Part shown: in pieces, positions 45,176 to 54,495 of the stretch
Layout of the letters: every line of letters starts with the position of its first letter
Position numbering within the stretch: the first letter of the stretch is position 1
Position numbers and translations under genes: made by a program
DNA from: Paracoccaceae bacterium
GTDB lineage: Bacteria > Pseudomonadota > Alphaproteobacteria > Rhodobacterales > Rhodobacteraceae
NCBI GenBank assembly: GCA_027489375.1
Contig: JAIXZW010000006.1
Coordinates: 50,445-114,444 of the forward strand
DNA length: 64,000 nucleotides
Reading direction: 5' to 3'
The notes under the pieces: generated by a model
Databases searched by the model: none
What the model saw: the letters and a program-made list of their open reading frames with translations, nothing else
What the model was told of the DNA's origin: nothing

Positions 45176-46774
45176 TCAGCCGATCGCCGCCGCTTTCACA
45201 TCCTCGTCGATGAACGGGACGTATTGGCCGAAGTTCTTCGAGAACATCTCGACCAGCTTCGCCGCCTGCGCGTCATAGCCCGCCTTGTCGGCCCAGGTAT
45301 CGCGCGGGTTCAGAAGCGTTGCATCCACCCCCGGCACCGCGACCGGAACCTCGAAGCCGAAGTTCGGATCGCGCCGGAACTCGACCGCGCCAAGCGACCC
45401 GTCCAACGCCGCCGACAGAAGCGCGCGCGTGGCCTTGATCGGCATGCGCTTGCCCGTGCCATAGGCGCCACCCGTCCAGCCGGTGTTCACCAGCCAGCAG
45501 GTCGCGCCATGCTTGGCGATCTTGGCCTGCAAAAGCTTGCCGTAAACCTCGGGCCGGCGCGGCATGAAGGGCGCACCGAAACAGGTGGAGAAGGTCGGCT
45601 GCGGCTCGGTCACGCCCCGCTCGGTCCCCGCCACCTTGGAGGTGAAGCCCGACAGGAAGTGATACATCGCCTGCGCCGGCGTCAGCCGCGCGATGGGCGG
45701 CAGCACGCCGAAGGCATCGCAGGTCAGCATGATGACGTTCTTCGGATGCCCGCCAAGGCCGGTTGCCGAAGCGTTCGAGATATAGTCCAGCGGATAGGCG
45801 CAACGGGTATTGGCCGTCAGGCTGTCGTCGTCGAAGTCCAGTTCCAGCGTTTCGGGGTCATAGACCATATTCTCGACCACCGTGGCGAAACGGTGGGTCG
45901 TGGCATAGATCTCCGGCTCCGCCTCGGGGTTGAGGTTGATGGTCTTGGCGTAGCATCCGCCTTCGAAGTTGAACGACCCGCGGTCCGACCAGCCGTGTTC
46001 ATCGTCGCCGATCAGGGTGCGGTCCGGGCTGGCCGACAGCGTGGTCTTGCCGGTGCCGGACAGGCCGAAGAACACCGCCGTATCGACCGGATTGCCGATG
46101 GCGTGGTTGGCCGAGCAGTGCATCGGCATCACACCCTTTTCGGGCAGCAGGTAGTTCAGCAGCGTGAAGACCGACTTCTTGTTCTCGCCCGCATAGGCGG
46201 TGTTGGCGATCAGGATCAGCTTACGCTCGAAGTTCAGCGTGATCACCGTCTCGGTCCGGCAGCCATGCCGCGCGGGGTCGGCCTTGAAGCTGGGGCAGTT
46301 GATGATGGTCCATTCCGGTACGAACTGGTCCAGTTCCGCACGTTCCGGGCGGCGCAGCAGATGGCGGATGAACAGGCCATGCCATGCAAGCTCCGTCACC
46401 ACGCGCACATCCAGCCGGTGCACGGGGTCGGCCCCTGCGTAAAGGTCCTGCACGAAGTAATCGCGGCCCTTCATATGCGCCAGCATGTCGGCATGCAGAA
46501 GGTCGAATGCCTCCGGCGCCATCGGTGCGTTGTTTTCCCACCAGATCGTCTTTTCGACCGACGGGGTCCGCACCACGAATTTGTCCTTGGGCGAGCGGCC
46601 GGTGAACTGCCCGGTCGAGCACAGGAATGCCCCGCCCTTGCCAAGCCGCCCCTCGCCGCGCTTCACGGCCTCTTCCACAAGGGCAGGCTCGATCAGGTTG
46701 TAATAGACGGAACCGAGCCCGGTGATGCCTTGATGTGCCAATTCCTGCGTCGGGTTCACGCGTCCGTTCGTCAT
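45176..46774 (-). CDS. pckA: Phosphoenolpyruvate carboxykinase (ATP)
   Basis: Gluconeogenic enzyme converting oxaloacetate to PEP. 532 aa, normal for the ATP-dependent class. [21 protein letters not shown], the P-loop [12 protein letters not shown] (238-249), [19 protein letters not shown] and [12 protein letters not shown] are all present. ATG 46774 follows AAGGAG. Divergent from chvI-chvG across 451 bp, the order found in rhizobia and relatives, where ChvI and the PTS influence carbon metabolism. The leader contains strong hairpins and upstream repeats (see separate entries). Confidence 0.96.
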   Translation of the reverse strand: MTNGRVNPTQELAHQGITGLGSVYYNLIEPALVEEAVKRGEGRLGKGGAFLCSTGQFTGRSPKDKFVVRTPSVEKTIWWENNAPMAPEAFDLLHADMLAHMKGRDYFVQDLYAGADPVHRLDVRVVTELAWHGLFIRHLLRRPERAELDQFVPEWTIINCPSFKADPARHGCRTETVITLNFERKLILIANTAYAGENKKSVFTLLNYLLPEKGVMPMHCSANHAIGNPVDTAVFFGLSGTGKTTLSASPDRTLIGDDEHGWSDRGSFNFEGGCYAKTINLNPEAEPEIYATTHRFATVVENMVYDPETLELDFDDDSLTANTRCAYPLDYISNASATGLGGHPKNVIMLTCDAFGVLPPIARLTPAQAMYHFLSGFTSKVAGTERGVTEPQPTFSTCFGAPFMPRRPEVYGKLLQAKIAKHGATCWLVNTGWTGGAYGTGKRMPIKATRALLSAALDGSLGAVEFRRDPNFGFEVPVAVPGVDATLLNPRDTWADKAGYDAQAAKLVEMFSKNFGQYVPFIDEDVKAAAIG

Positions 46775-46821
46775 CCTGCAAGCTCCTTGGTCCGGGACCA
46801 CCCCCGGCATTCTCCCAAAAC

Positions 46822-46876
46822 GCAACCCGGGCCAAAGGGTTGCATGCCGCCTTCGGGCCAACAAAGGCGGGCATGC
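46822..46876 (-). promoter_or_regulatory. Two adjacent hairpins in the pckA leader
   Basis: GCAACCC-GGGCCAAA-GGGTTGC (46822-46843, perfect 7-bp stem) overlaps by two bases a second hairpin GCATGCCGCCTT / AAGGCGGGCATGC (46842-46853 and 46864-46876, one bulge). A possible -10 (TTATAG on the minus strand, about 46883-46888) lies just upstream, so both would be in the 5' UTR, 50-100 nt before the start codon. Confidence 0.5.
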
Positions 46877-46895
46877 ATCGGGCTATAACACGGCA

Positions 46896-46970
46896 TTCCA
46901 GTTTTGGAACAGGACGCAATCGCACAGTTAGCGCAACCACGTGCAGGTTAGCGCAATCAGTTGACGCAAC
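46896..46970. promoter_or_regulatory. Repeat cluster GTTAGCGCAA and TTCCA palindrome upstream of pckA
   Basis: Two exact GTTAGCGCAA copies 20 bp apart (46927-46936, 46947-46956) plus GTTGACGCAA (46960-46969), on the same face of the helix for the first pair. Next to them ATTCCA-GTTT-TGGAAC (46896-46909 core) overlaps the probable pckA -35 region. This is the main signal I see in the 451-bp pckA-chvI gap; the chvI-proximal half (46975-47225) contains no further repeat I can support. Confidence 0.5.
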
Positions 46971-47225
46971 GGCAGAAACCTGCCCCCCACGGAACGCAGC
47001 GAAGCGCCCGTTTCTGCGCCGCTTGCCTTCCGCAGCGGCGCTCCAACCCCGCAGCGGACACAACCATAAGGGGAATCATTGCGGCAAATAGGTCATCCGA
47101 TGCGACTTTCGTGCACGCGAGGCGCACTGTTGATAGGTGATTCGCCACATTCGTGTTGATTCTCGGGGTGGGAAAACGGACAATTCGTCAAAAATCAGAA
47201 TAACGGGCAGTATAGGGATAGTCAT

Positions 47226-47927
47226 ATGGCAAGGATTGCGCTGGTTGACGACGACAGGAACATCCTGACGTCCGTTGCTATGACGCTTGAAGCCGAAGGG
47301 TTCGAAGTCGAAACCTACAACGACGGCCAGTCGGCGCTCGATGCGTTCAACAGGCGGTTGCCCGATATGGCGGTGCTCGACATCAAGATGCCGCGCATGG
47401 ACGGGATGGACCTGTTGCAACGCCTTCGGCAGAAGACCTCGATGCCGGTCATCTTCCTGACCTCCAAGGATGACGAGATCGACGAGGTGCTCGGCCTGCG
47501 CATGGGGGCCGACGACTACGTCAAGAAGCCCTTCTCGCAGCGCCTTCTCGTGGAACGCATCCGCGCGCTTCTGCGCCGTCAGGAGGCCATCGCCACGGGC
47601 GAGGTGGCGACCACCGAAGAAACCAAGATCATGGAACGTGGCCAGCTCCGCATGGACCCGCTGCGCCATTCCGTGACGTGGAAAGGGCAGGATGTCGCCC
47701 TGACCGTGACCGAATTCATGCTGCTTCAGGCGCTCGCGCAGCGTCCGGGCTTCGTGAAAAGCCGCGACCAGTTGATGGACGTGGCCTATGACGATCAGGT
47801 CTATGTCGATGACCGCACCATCGACAGCCATATCAAGCGCCTTCGCAAGAAGATGCGCGCAGTGGATAACGATTTCTCGGCCATCGAAACGCTCTACGGG
47901 ATCGGCTACCGCTACAACGAGGAATGA
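47226..47927 (+). CDS. chvI: Two-component response regulator ChvI
   Basis: OmpR/PhoB-type regulator, partner of ChvG, controlling envelope and host-adaptation genes in alphaproteobacteria. 233 aa. Receiver domain with acidic pocket LVDDDRN (8-10), phospho-acceptor D52 ([11 protein letters not shown]), T79/S80 (FLTS) and K101 (VKKPFS); C-terminal winged helix with [27 protein letters not shown] and [17 protein letters not shown] 47226 sits after GATAGTCAT. The stop overlaps chvG (ATGA). Confidence 0.95.
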   Translation: MARIALVDDDRNILTSVAMTLEAEGFEVETYNDGQSALDAFNRRLPDMAVLDIKMPRMDGMDLLQRLRQKTSMPVIFLTSKDDEIDEVLGLRMGADDYVKKPFSQRLLVERIRALLRRQEAIATGEVATTEETKIMERGQLRMDPLRHSVTWKGQDVALTVTEFMLLQALAQRPGFVKSRDQLMDVAYDDQVYVDDRTIDSHIKRLRKKMRAVDNDFSAIETLYGIGYRYNEE

Positions 47928-49612
47928 CAGCACAACCGCGCATTTCAAAAGAGGGGCGCCCCTCCAAGTCGGGCGACCTTCTCTTGGGCGAAGACTGGGT
48001 CTCGCCCGAGCATCTCGTCGATCCCGCCCTGCGGGAAGGGCGGGGAAGGCGCGGTCTTGTCTCGTTGAACCGTTCGCCTCTGGCGCGCAAGATCATCCTG
48101 TTCAACCTGCTCGCGCTGGTGCTTCTGGTCGCGGGGGTGCTGTTCCTCAACCCGTTCCGCGACTCGCTCGTGATCCAGCGCGAACAGGGGCTGATCACCG
48201 AAGCCATGCTGACCGCCAATGTCGTCGAAGCGGGCATGACGGGCAACGCCGCCCTTCCCGACGAAGTGGTGCGCACGCTGGAAACCGCAGCCCTCGGTCC
48301 GGGTGTGGAGGCTTTCGTTTTCGCCCCCGACGGCGCGCTTCTGGGTCGGCACACCGGCGAACCGCGGGCCGTGGCCGACGGGGCCGACCGCAGCACCCTC
48401 ATTGTCGATGCGCTCAACTTCGTGTGGAGCGGGATCACCGGCCTGTTCAGCGGCGATCCCTCGGCTCTCCCCGCCTTTGATCCCGAAACCGCCGTCCGCC
48501 CGCTGTTCGACCGCGCCGCCGCAGGCCAGACGGTCGTGAACACGGGCCGTGGTCCGACGGGCGGCGCGCTGTTCTCCGTCGCCACCCCCGTTGTCCGCGA
48601 CGGAGCCGTCATGGCCGTCGTCGCCCTGACCAGCGCCGAGGGCGAGATTGACCGACTCGTGCGCTTCGAACGCGAACAGGTGCTGCAAATGTTCGTCGTG
48701 GCGCTGATGGTCAGCCTCGGCCTCTCGCTCGTCCTCGCCTCGACCATTGCCAACCCGCTTTCCGACCTTGCCGCCGCGGCCGAACTTGGCCGCGACCGCG
48801 ACCGCAAGATGGGACCGGGCCGTGTGCGCATCCCCGACCTTGCCGCCCGCCCCGACGAAATCGGCCGCCTGTCCGTCGCCATGCGCGGCATGGTGGCGGC
48901 CCTTTACGACCGGATCGACGCCAACGAACAATTCGCCGCCGATGTCGCGCACGAGATCAAGAACCCGCTCGCCAGCCTCCGCTCCGCCGTGGGCACCCTC
49001 GGCGTCGCCAAGCGCGATGACCAGCGGCAGAAGCTGCTGGAGGTGATCGAACACGATGTCCGCCGCCTCGACCGTCTGGTCAGCGACATTTCCAACGCCT
49101 CGCGCCTCGACAGCGAACTGGTCAAGGAAGAGGAGGAGGAATTCAACCTCGTCACCACCCTGACCAACCTGTGCGAATATCTCGGCCAGCAGGCCGAGGA
49201 GAAGGGCGTCGAATTCATCACCGACTTCCCCGCCGACCCGATCACCATCCACGGTCTGGAAGCCCGCCTCGCGCAGGTCTTCGTCAACCTGATCACCAAC
49301 GCCGTCAGCTTCTGCGAAGACGGCGATGCCGTCCGCGTCTGGGCACGCCGCCGCGCCAACCGCGTGCTCGTCGTGGTCGAGGACACCGGCCCCGGCATCC
49401 CCGAACAGGCGCTGACCAAGGTGTTCAAACGCTTCTATTCGGAACGCCCGCAAGTGCAGTTCGGCCAGCATTCCGGCCTTGGCCTTGCAATCTCGAAGCA
49501 GATTGTCGAAGCGCATGGCGGCGTGATCTGGGCCGAAAACATCCGCCCGACCAATGCCGATGCCACATCGGACCCGCTGGGCGCGCGCTTCGTCGTCGGC
49601 TTGCCGGTCTGA
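47924..49612 (+). CDS. chvG: Sensor histidine kinase ChvG
   Basis: Membrane kinase that phosphorylates ChvI; ExoS/ChvG homologue. 562 aa. Cytoplasmic N-terminus, TM1 about 56-76 ([20 protein letters not shown]), periplasmic sensor domain about 80-250, TM2 about 255-275, then HAMP, HisKA with H343 in [19 protein letters not shown], and HATPase ([41 protein letters not shown]). ATG overlaps the chvI stop, so the two are coupled. The hprK start lies five bases after the stop. Confidence 0.94.
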   Translation: MTAQPRISKEGRPSKSGDLLLGEDWVSPEHLVDPALREGRGRRGLVSLNRSPLARKIILFNLLALVLLVAGVLFLNPFRDSLVIQREQGLITEAMLTANVVEAGMTGNAALPDEVVRTLETAALGPGVEAFVFAPDGALLGRHTGEPRAVADGADRSTLIVDALNFVWSGITGLFSGDPSALPAFDPETAVRPLFDRAAAGQTVVNTGRGPTGGALFSVATPVVRDGAVMAVVALTSAEGEIDRLVRFEREQVLQMFVVALMVSLGLSLVLASTIANPLSDLAAAAELGRDRDRKMGPGRVRIPDLAARPDEIGRLSVAMRGMVAALYDRIDANEQFAADVAHEIKNPLASLRSAVGTLGVAKRDDQRQKLLEVIEHDVRRLDRLVSDISNASRLDSELVKEEEEEFNLVTTLTNLCEYLGQQAEEKGVEFITDFPADPITIHGLEARLAQVFVNLITNAVSFCEDGDAVRVWARRRANRVLVVVEDTGPGIPEQALTKVFKRFYSERPQVQFGQHSGLGLAISKQIVEAHGGVIWAENIRPTNADATSDPLGARFVVGLPV

Positions 49613-49616
49613 TCCC

Positions 49617-50045
49617 GTGACATCCCCCCTCGGCCTGACGCTGCACGCCAGTTGCGTTTCGGTCGAAGGCAGGGGCGTGTTGATCACGGGGCCGAGCGGT
49701 TCGGGGAAATCCTCGCTCGCCCTCGCGCTCATGGCCTATGGCGCAAGGCTCGTTGCCGATGACCGCACGACGCTTGCGCTTGACGGAGACAATCTGGTCG
49801 CCACCTGCCCCCCCACCATCTCGGGTATGATCGAAGCGCGGGGTCTGGGCATTCTGAATGCCGATGCGCTGCCCCGCGCTCCCATCGGTCTGGTCGTCGA
49901 CCTTTCCCAGACCGAAGGTCTGCGCCTGCCCGCTCATCGGAACGTGACCTACCTCGGGCGGATGGTTCCCCTTGTGCTCGGTCAGGCAACCCCCCATTTT
50001 CCCGCTGCGCTCTGGCACTACATCAGGGCGGGACGACGGGAATGA
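49617..50045 (+). CDS. hprK: HPr kinase/phosphorylase, short alphaproteobacterial form
   Basis: Phosphorylates HPr at Ser46. Only 142 aa: the N-terminal domain of Firmicutes HprK is absent and the protein begins at the kinase domain, which is normal in alphaproteobacteria. Walker [10 protein letters not shown] (25-33), then [12 protein letters not shown] and the signature region [16 protein letters not shown] start 49617, five bases past chvG. Its stop overlaps rapZ (ATGA). The target HPr is encoded 1.3 kb downstream and keeps its Ser46. Confidence 0.9.
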   Translation: MTSPLGLTLHASCVSVEGRGVLITGPSGSGKSSLALALMAYGARLVADDRTTLALDGDNLVATCPPTISGMIEARGLGILNADALPRAPIGLVVDLSQTEGLRLPAHRNVTYLGRMVPLVLGQATPHFPAALWHYIRAGRRE

Positions 50046-50962
50046 ATGACCACACGGCTCAGGCCGATCTTGCGACTGCCGAGCATCGGCTTGTGCTCGT
50101 GACCGGCCCGTCGGGCGCCGGACGGTCCACCGCAATCGACGCGCTCGAAGACCTCGGCTACGAGGTGATCGACAACCTTCCCCTCTCGCTCATCCCCCGC
50201 CTGATCGACGGCCCGCCCCTTGCCCGCCCCATCGCGCTGGGCATGGATGTGCGCAACCGCGACTTCAACGCCACCGCCCTGATCGAAACCATCGACAGCC
50301 TGACCCGCGATCCCCGCGTCTCGCTCGATGTGCTTTACCTCGACTGCGCGCCCTCGGAACTCATCCGCCGCTACGCCCAGACCCGCCGCCGCCACCCGCT
50401 CGCCCCCGCCGAAAGCCCGACCGAAGGCGTGGCCCGTGAAATCGACCTCCTCGCCCCGATCCGCGTCCGCGCCGACCACCTGATCGACACGTCCGAGATG
50501 TCGCCCCACGACCTCAAGGCGGAACTGGCGCAATGGTTCGGCCGCAGCCCGATGCAGCGGCTTGCGCTGTCGGTGCAGTCCTTCAGCTACAAACGCGGGC
50601 TGCCGCGCGGCGTGGACATGGTCTTCGATTGCCGCTTCCTGCAAAACCCCTACTGGCAACCCGCCCTGCGCGACCTCGACGGTCGGGACGCGGCCGTGGT
50701 CGACTTCATCCGCGCCGACACCCGCTTCGCGCCCTTCTTCGAAAAGCTGCGCGATCTGATCCTGCTTTTGCTTCCCGCCACGGTGGAAGAGGGCAAGGCG
50801 CATCTTTCCATCGGCTTTGGCTGCACGGGCGGGCAACACCGTTCCGTCGCAATCGCGGAGCTTTTGGGCAATTCGCTTGCAGAGGCAGGCTGGGCGGTGT
50901 CAAAACGGCATCGGGAACTTGAACGCAGGGCGGCAGCTTCGCCGTCTTCGGCATCGGGGTGA
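50042..50962 (+). CDS. rapZ: RNase adapter / nucleotide-binding protein RapZ (YvcJ family)
   Basis: 306 aa. N-terminal P-loop GPSGAGRST (22-30), Walker B-like region ([26 protein letters not shown]) and the C-terminal RNA-binding-type domain with [25 protein letters not shown] and [19 protein letters not shown]. In E. coli RapZ controls GlmS via RNase E and small RNAs; in alphaproteobacteria the role is open. Placed between hprK and EIIA and overlapping hprK, so it is part of the PTS operon. Confidence 0.92.
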   Translation: MNDHTAQADLATAEHRLVLVTGPSGAGRSTAIDALEDLGYEVIDNLPLSLIPRLIDGPPLARPIALGMDVRNRDFNATALIETIDSLTRDPRVSLDVLYLDCAPSELIRRYAQTRRRHPLAPAESPTEGVAREIDLLAPIRVRADHLIDTSEMSPHDLKAELAQWFGRSPMQRLALSVQSFSYKRGLPRGVDMVFDCRFLQNPYWQPALRDLDGRDAAVVDFIRADTRFAPFFEKLRDLILLLLPATVEEGKAHLSIGFGCTGGQHRSVAIAELLGNSLAEAGWAVSKRHRELERRAAASPSSASG

Positions 50963-50969
50963 TGGGCGC

Positions 50970-51365
50970 GTGATCGGTATCGTGATCGTGGCGCATGGCG
51001 GCTTGGCGCGGGAATATCTCTCGGCGGTCGAACATGTGGTCGGCAAACAGGATGCGATGCGCGCCATCGCAATCGAAGATGAACATGATCGCGGCCAGAA
51101 ACAGGCCGAAATCTGCGCCGCCGCCGATTCCGTCGACCGCGGGCAGGGTGTCGTCGTCGTCACCGACATGTTCGGCGGCTCGCCCTCCAACCTCTCGCTC
51201 ATGGCCTGTTGCGGCCCCGACCGCCGCATCGTCTACGGGGCGAACCTGCCCATGCTGATCAAACTCGCCAAATCCCGCGAGCTTCCCGTGCCAGAAGCCG
51301 TCGCCGCAGCGCTTGACGCAGGCCGCAAGTATATCAACAGTCTGGATCTTGGCGGCGGAGCCTGA
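50970..51365 (+). CDS. PTS EIIA component, mannose-family type (EIIA-Man-like)
   Basis: 131 aa single-domain EIIA of the mannose family without EIIB/C partners here, i.e. a regulatory PTS phospho-acceptor. Phosphorylation site H9 in IGIVIVAHGGLARE; core DSVDRGQGVVVVTDMFGGSPSNLSL and YGANLPMLIKLAKSR. GTG start at 50970 lies eight bases after the rapZ stop; no ATG fits. Comparable genes are called manX or ptsM-like in rhizobia. Presumably phosphorylated by the HPr encoded next. Confidence 0.9.
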   Translation: MIGIVIVAHGGLAREYLSAVEHVVGKQDAMRAIAIEDEHDRGQKQAEICAAADSVDRGQGVVVVTDMFGGSPSNLSLMACCGPDRRIVYGANLPMLIKLAKSRELPVPEAVAAALDAGRKYINSLDLGGGA

Positions 51366-51389
51366 CCCGCAGCAGGACATGAGGCCAAA

Positions 51390-51659
51390 GTGACGGCAAG
51401 AACCCTTCGGATCATCAATGAAAAGGGCCTGCATGCGCGGGCCTCGGCCAAATTCGTCGAAGTGGTGGAAAGCCATGACGCCGCGGCCTCGGTGACAAAG
51501 GACGGCATGACCGTCTCGGGCGATTCGATCATGGGTCTTCTGATGCTCGCCGCATCGCGCGGGACAGCCATCGATGTGGCAACTTCCGGCGCAGATGCCG
51601 ACAAGCTGGCCGACGCGCTTGAAGCGCTGGTTGCAAACCGCTTCGGTGAAGACTACTGA
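51390..51659 (+). CDS. ptsH: Phosphocarrier protein HPr
   Basis: 89 aa. Active-site H15 in NEKGLHARASAKFVEV and regulatory S46 in SGDSIMGLLMLAASRGT, the site for HprK. Both phosphorylation residues being intact supports a working kinase-phosphatase switch. GTG start with GAGG five bases upstream. The operon chvI-chvG-hprK-rapZ-EIIA-ptsH is complete, but Enzyme I is not in this window. Confidence 0.94.
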   Translation: MTARTLRIINEKGLHARASAKFVEVVESHDAAASVTKDGMTVSGDSIMGLLMLAASRGTAIDVATSGADADKLADALEALVANRFGEDY

Positions 51660-51691
51660 GACCCGTCGAAAAGAGTGAAGGCGCATTCCGG

Positions 51692-52573
51692 GTGATCGAG
51701 ACCTCGCAGACAAAGGTGGAGCCGGTCGTGGACCGGCGGAATGACGGCAACGCCAAACCCTATGACATGCGCCGTCTGTCCTATGCGGGCACCTTCAAGA
51801 ACCCCTTCAAGGCCGGAGCCATCCGCGCGATCGAATGGCTGACCGCCAAGGTCACGCTCCTGCGCCTGATCCGCCAGTTCGAACGCTCGGGCGCCCCCGT
51901 GGGCGCGCCCTTCTGGCCCAAGGCGATCCGACAGATGGGCATCGACATCCAGACCCCGCCCGAGGAAATCGCCCTGATCCCCCCGACCGGCCCGCTGGTC
52001 GTGGTGTCGAACCACCCCTCGGGGCTGGTCGACGGCATGATCCTTGCCGAAATGGTCAACCGCGTGCGGTCGGACTTCAAGATCCTGACCCGCTCGCTCC
52101 TCACCGGCATCCCCGAGGTCGAGATGTTCATGATCCCCGTGCCCTTCCCGCACGAGGACAATGCCCGCGAACTCGGCCTGCAAATGCGGGACGAAACGAT
52201 GAAGCACCTGCGCGCGGGCGGCGTGATCATCCTGTTCCCCGCAGGCAAGGTCGCCATGTCCGAAGGCTGGTGGGGACCTGCCGTCGAGGCGGAGTGGAAC
52301 GTATTCACCCACAAGATCGTCAAATCCTCGGGCGCGACGATCCTGCCGATCTACTTCCCCGGCCAGAATTCGCGGGCCTTCCTGATCGCCAACAAGATTT
52401 CCGACACGCTGCGTCAGGGCCTGTTGCTGCACGAAATCAAGCGCTGCCTCTTCAAACCCATCCGCCCCGTGATCGGCGCCCCGATCCCGCCGGAAGAGCT
52501 GAAGAAATGGGAGGGCAACCCGCGCGGCTTCCTCGCATGGCTGCGCGAGCATACGCTCAATTTGCGCAAATAG
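51692..52573 (+). CDS. Lysophospholipid acyltransferase family protein (PlsC-like)
   Basis: 293 aa. PlsC/LPLAT fold with the HX4D-type motif VVVSNHPSGLVDGMILAE, second block IPVPFPHEDNARELG, the FPAGKVAMSEGWWG block where EGT-type residues normally sit, and PIYFPGQNSRAF. It probably acylates a lysophospholipid or ornithine-lipid precursor at the membrane; there is no transmembrane helix of its own. GTG start 51692 is tentative. Follows ptsH closely but need not share its function. Confidence 0.8.
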   Translation: MIETSQTKVEPVVDRRNDGNAKPYDMRRLSYAGTFKNPFKAGAIRAIEWLTAKVTLLRLIRQFERSGAPVGAPFWPKAIRQMGIDIQTPPEEIALIPPTGPLVVVSNHPSGLVDGMILAEMVNRVRSDFKILTRSLLTGIPEVEMFMIPVPFPHEDNARELGLQMRDETMKHLRAGGVIILFPAGKVAMSEGWWGPAVEAEWNVFTHKIVKSSGATILPIYFPGQNSRAFLIANKISDTLRQGLLLHEIKRCLFKPIRPVIGAPIPPEELKKWEGNPRGFLAWLREHTLNLRK

Positions 52574-52615
52574 GCACCAACGGCGCGCCCGTCCCCGCGC
52601 TCGTCCCCCCGCCTG

Positions 52616-53494
52616 TCACCGCGTCGGAACGGGCACCTCGCCGCGGTAGTCATAGAACCCCCGCTGCGTCTTGCGGCCCAGCCAGCCCGCCTCGACATAT
52701 TTGGTCAACAAGGGGCAGGGCCGGTATTTCGTATCCGCCAGCCCGTCATGCAGCACGTTCATGATGGCAAGGCAGGTATCCAGCCCGATGAAATCCGCAA
52801 GCTCCAGCGGCCCCATCGGATGGTTGGCACCCAGCTTCAGCGACTCGTCGATCGACTTCACGTTCCCCACGCCCTCGTAAAGCGTATAGACCGCCTCGTT
52901 GATCATCGGCATCAGGATGCGGTTGACGATGAAGGCAGGGAAATCCTCGGCACTCGCCGCCGTCTTGCCCAGCTTCCTGACCACCTCGTGCAGAGTGTCC
53001 CATGTCTCGGCATCCGTGGCGATCCCGCGGATCAACTCGACCAGTTGCATCACCGGCACGGGGTTCATGAAATGGAAACCCATGAACTTCTCGGGCCGGT
53101 CCGTCCGGCTTGCCAGCCGCGTGATCGAGATGGACGAGGTGTTCGATGTCAGGATCGTCGAGGGTTTCAGATGCGGCAGCAAATCCTCGAAGATCGCCTG
53201 CTTCACCGTCTCGCGCTCGGTCGCGGCTTCGATGATCAGGTCGGTCGGCCCCACATCGGCAAGCTTCAGCGTGGTCCTGATCCGCGCCATCGCCGCCGCC
53301 TTGTCCTCGGCGCTCACCTTGCCGCGCGTCACCTGACGGTCGAGGTTCTTGTCGATGGTCGCAATCGCCTTATCGAGGCTCGTCTGGCTGATGTCGGTCA
53401 GCAGCACGTCATAGCCCGCAAGCGCGAAGACATGGGCGATCCCGTTGCCCATCTGCCCCGCCCCCACGATCCCGACTGTCTTGATTTCCGCCAT
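52616..53494 (-). CDS. hbdA: 3-hydroxybutyryl-CoA dehydrogenase
   Basis: NAD(P)-dependent 3-hydroxyacyl-CoA dehydrogenase of the PaaH/Hbd group. 292 aa. N-terminal GIVGAGQMGNGIAHVFALAGYDVLLTD (Rossmann), STILTSNTSSISIT, catalytic His in MGFHFMNPVPVMQLVEL, then the C-terminal helical domain with FPAFIVNRILMPMINEAV and GPLELADFIGLDT. ATG 53494 follows AAGGAAGG. It sits near etfBA, as often in this group, suggesting a role in butyrate/PHB or ethylmalonyl-CoA metabolism. Confidence 0.93.
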   Translation of the reverse strand: MAEIKTVGIVGAGQMGNGIAHVFALAGYDVLLTDISQTSLDKAIATIDKNLDRQVTRGKVSAEDKAAAMARIRTTLKLADVGPTDLIIEAATERETVKQAIFEDLLPHLKPSTILTSNTSSISITRLASRTDRPEKFMGFHFMNPVPVMQLVELIRGIATDAETWDTLHEVVRKLGKTAASAEDFPAFIVNRILMPMINEAVYTLYEGVGNVKSIDESLKLGANHPMGPLELADFIGLDTCLAIMNVLHDGLADTKYRPCPLLTKYVEAGWLGRKTQRGFYDYRGEVPVPTR

Positions 53495-53634
53495 GACGCG
53501 ACCTTCCTTCGAATTCCGCGAAAAGCTTATGCATTGCACCGCCTTGGGCGCAAGGGCAGGGCGGCCCCGCTTTACGCTTTGTTCACGGTTGGGCGGCAAG
53601 TCTGGCGGCGGGTGTAAGACGATGGGGTGTGTGG

Positions 53635-54444
53635 ATGAGCTTCGCTTTTCCCGGCGATGTGTCGCCGGACTATTATCCGTGCCGCTACGGGCGGTCGAAA
53701 CTGCTGTTCCGCGGGCCAAGGCGCGACCTTGCCGCGCCCTTCGTCGCCGTGCTTGGCGGCGCTGAAACCTATGGCAAATTCGTCCCGCAGCCCTATCCCG
53801 CGCTGCTCGAAGGGATGCTCGGCAAGCCCGTGGTCAATTTCGGCGTGCCTTCGGCGGGGCCGGATGCATGGTCGCACGATCCCGCCCTTGTCGAACTCGT
53901 CGCAAAGGCGCGGGTGACGGTGGTTCAGGTCACGGGTGCGCAAAACCTTACCAACCGATTCTACTCGGTCCACCCGCGCCGCAACGACCGCTTCCTGCGT
54001 GCCTCGCCCTTGCTGCTGCAAATCTTCCGCGAGGTGGACTTCACGGAATTCAATTTCACCCGCCACATGCTGCAAAGCCTGCGCCGCGTCTCGCCCGAAA
54101 AATTCGCGCTGCTGGCCGATGAACTGCGCGCCGCATGGCTGGCGCGCATGTCCGCCCTCGTGCCGCGCCTCGGTCCACGCGTGGTGCTCGTCTGGATGCA
54201 ACCGGACCCCGGCGATCCCGATGCCGAACCGATGCTGGTCGATGCCGCGATGATCGACGCCCTGCGACCGCATGTCGCCGCTGTCCTGTCCGTGTCCTTC
54301 AGCGCCACCGCACGGGCCGCGGGGGTCGCGGGCATGGTCTTCCCGCCCCTTGCCGAACCTGCGGCACGCGGCATGCCGGGACCGCTGCACCACGCCGAAC
54401 TTGCGGCTGCAATCGCCCCCGTCGTGGCACCGCTCCTGCAATGA
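53635..54444 (+). CDS. DUF6473 family protein
   Basis: 269 aa. The opening YYPCRYGRSKLLFRGPRRDLAAPFVAVLGGAETYGKFVPQPYPALLEGMLGKPVVNFGVPSAGPDAW matches proteins labelled DUF6473 in Rhodobacterales; the GGAETYGKF and NFGVPSAGPD blocks recall SGNH-type hydrolase or polysaccharide pyruvyl-related folds, but no catalytic triad is certain. ATG 53635 is chosen over a GTG two codons upstream. It is inverted between hbdA and etfA. Confidence 0.7.
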   Translation: MSFAFPGDVSPDYYPCRYGRSKLLFRGPRRDLAAPFVAVLGGAETYGKFVPQPYPALLEGMLGKPVVNFGVPSAGPDAWSHDPALVELVAKARVTVVQVTGAQNLTNRFYSVHPRRNDRFLRASPLLLQIFREVDFTEFNFTRHMLQSLRRVSPEKFALLADELRAAWLARMSALVPRLGPRVVLVWMQPDPGDPDAEPMLVDAAMIDALRPHVAAVLSVSFSATARAAGVAGMVFPPLAEPAARGMPGPLHHAELAAAIAPVVAPLLQ

Positions 54445-54447
54445 AAA

Positions 54448-54473
54448 GGGCGCGCCGGTTCCCCGCCGCGCCC
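54448..54473 (-). terminator. Intrinsic-type terminator at the 3' end of etfBA
   Basis: GGGCGCG (54448-54454) pairs with CGCGCCC (54467-54473), with further CCGG/CCG pairing inside. Read on the minus strand the stem is followed by TTTTCATT, the best match to an intrinsic terminator in this window. It lies between convergent DUF6473 and etfA. Confidence 0.6.
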
Positions 54474-54495
54474 GATTGGTGATCTGGACGGAAGC

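Noticed and set aside
47945..49732. 595-aa open frame on the minus strand
   Set aside because: Antisense to chvG, which has all kinase motifs.
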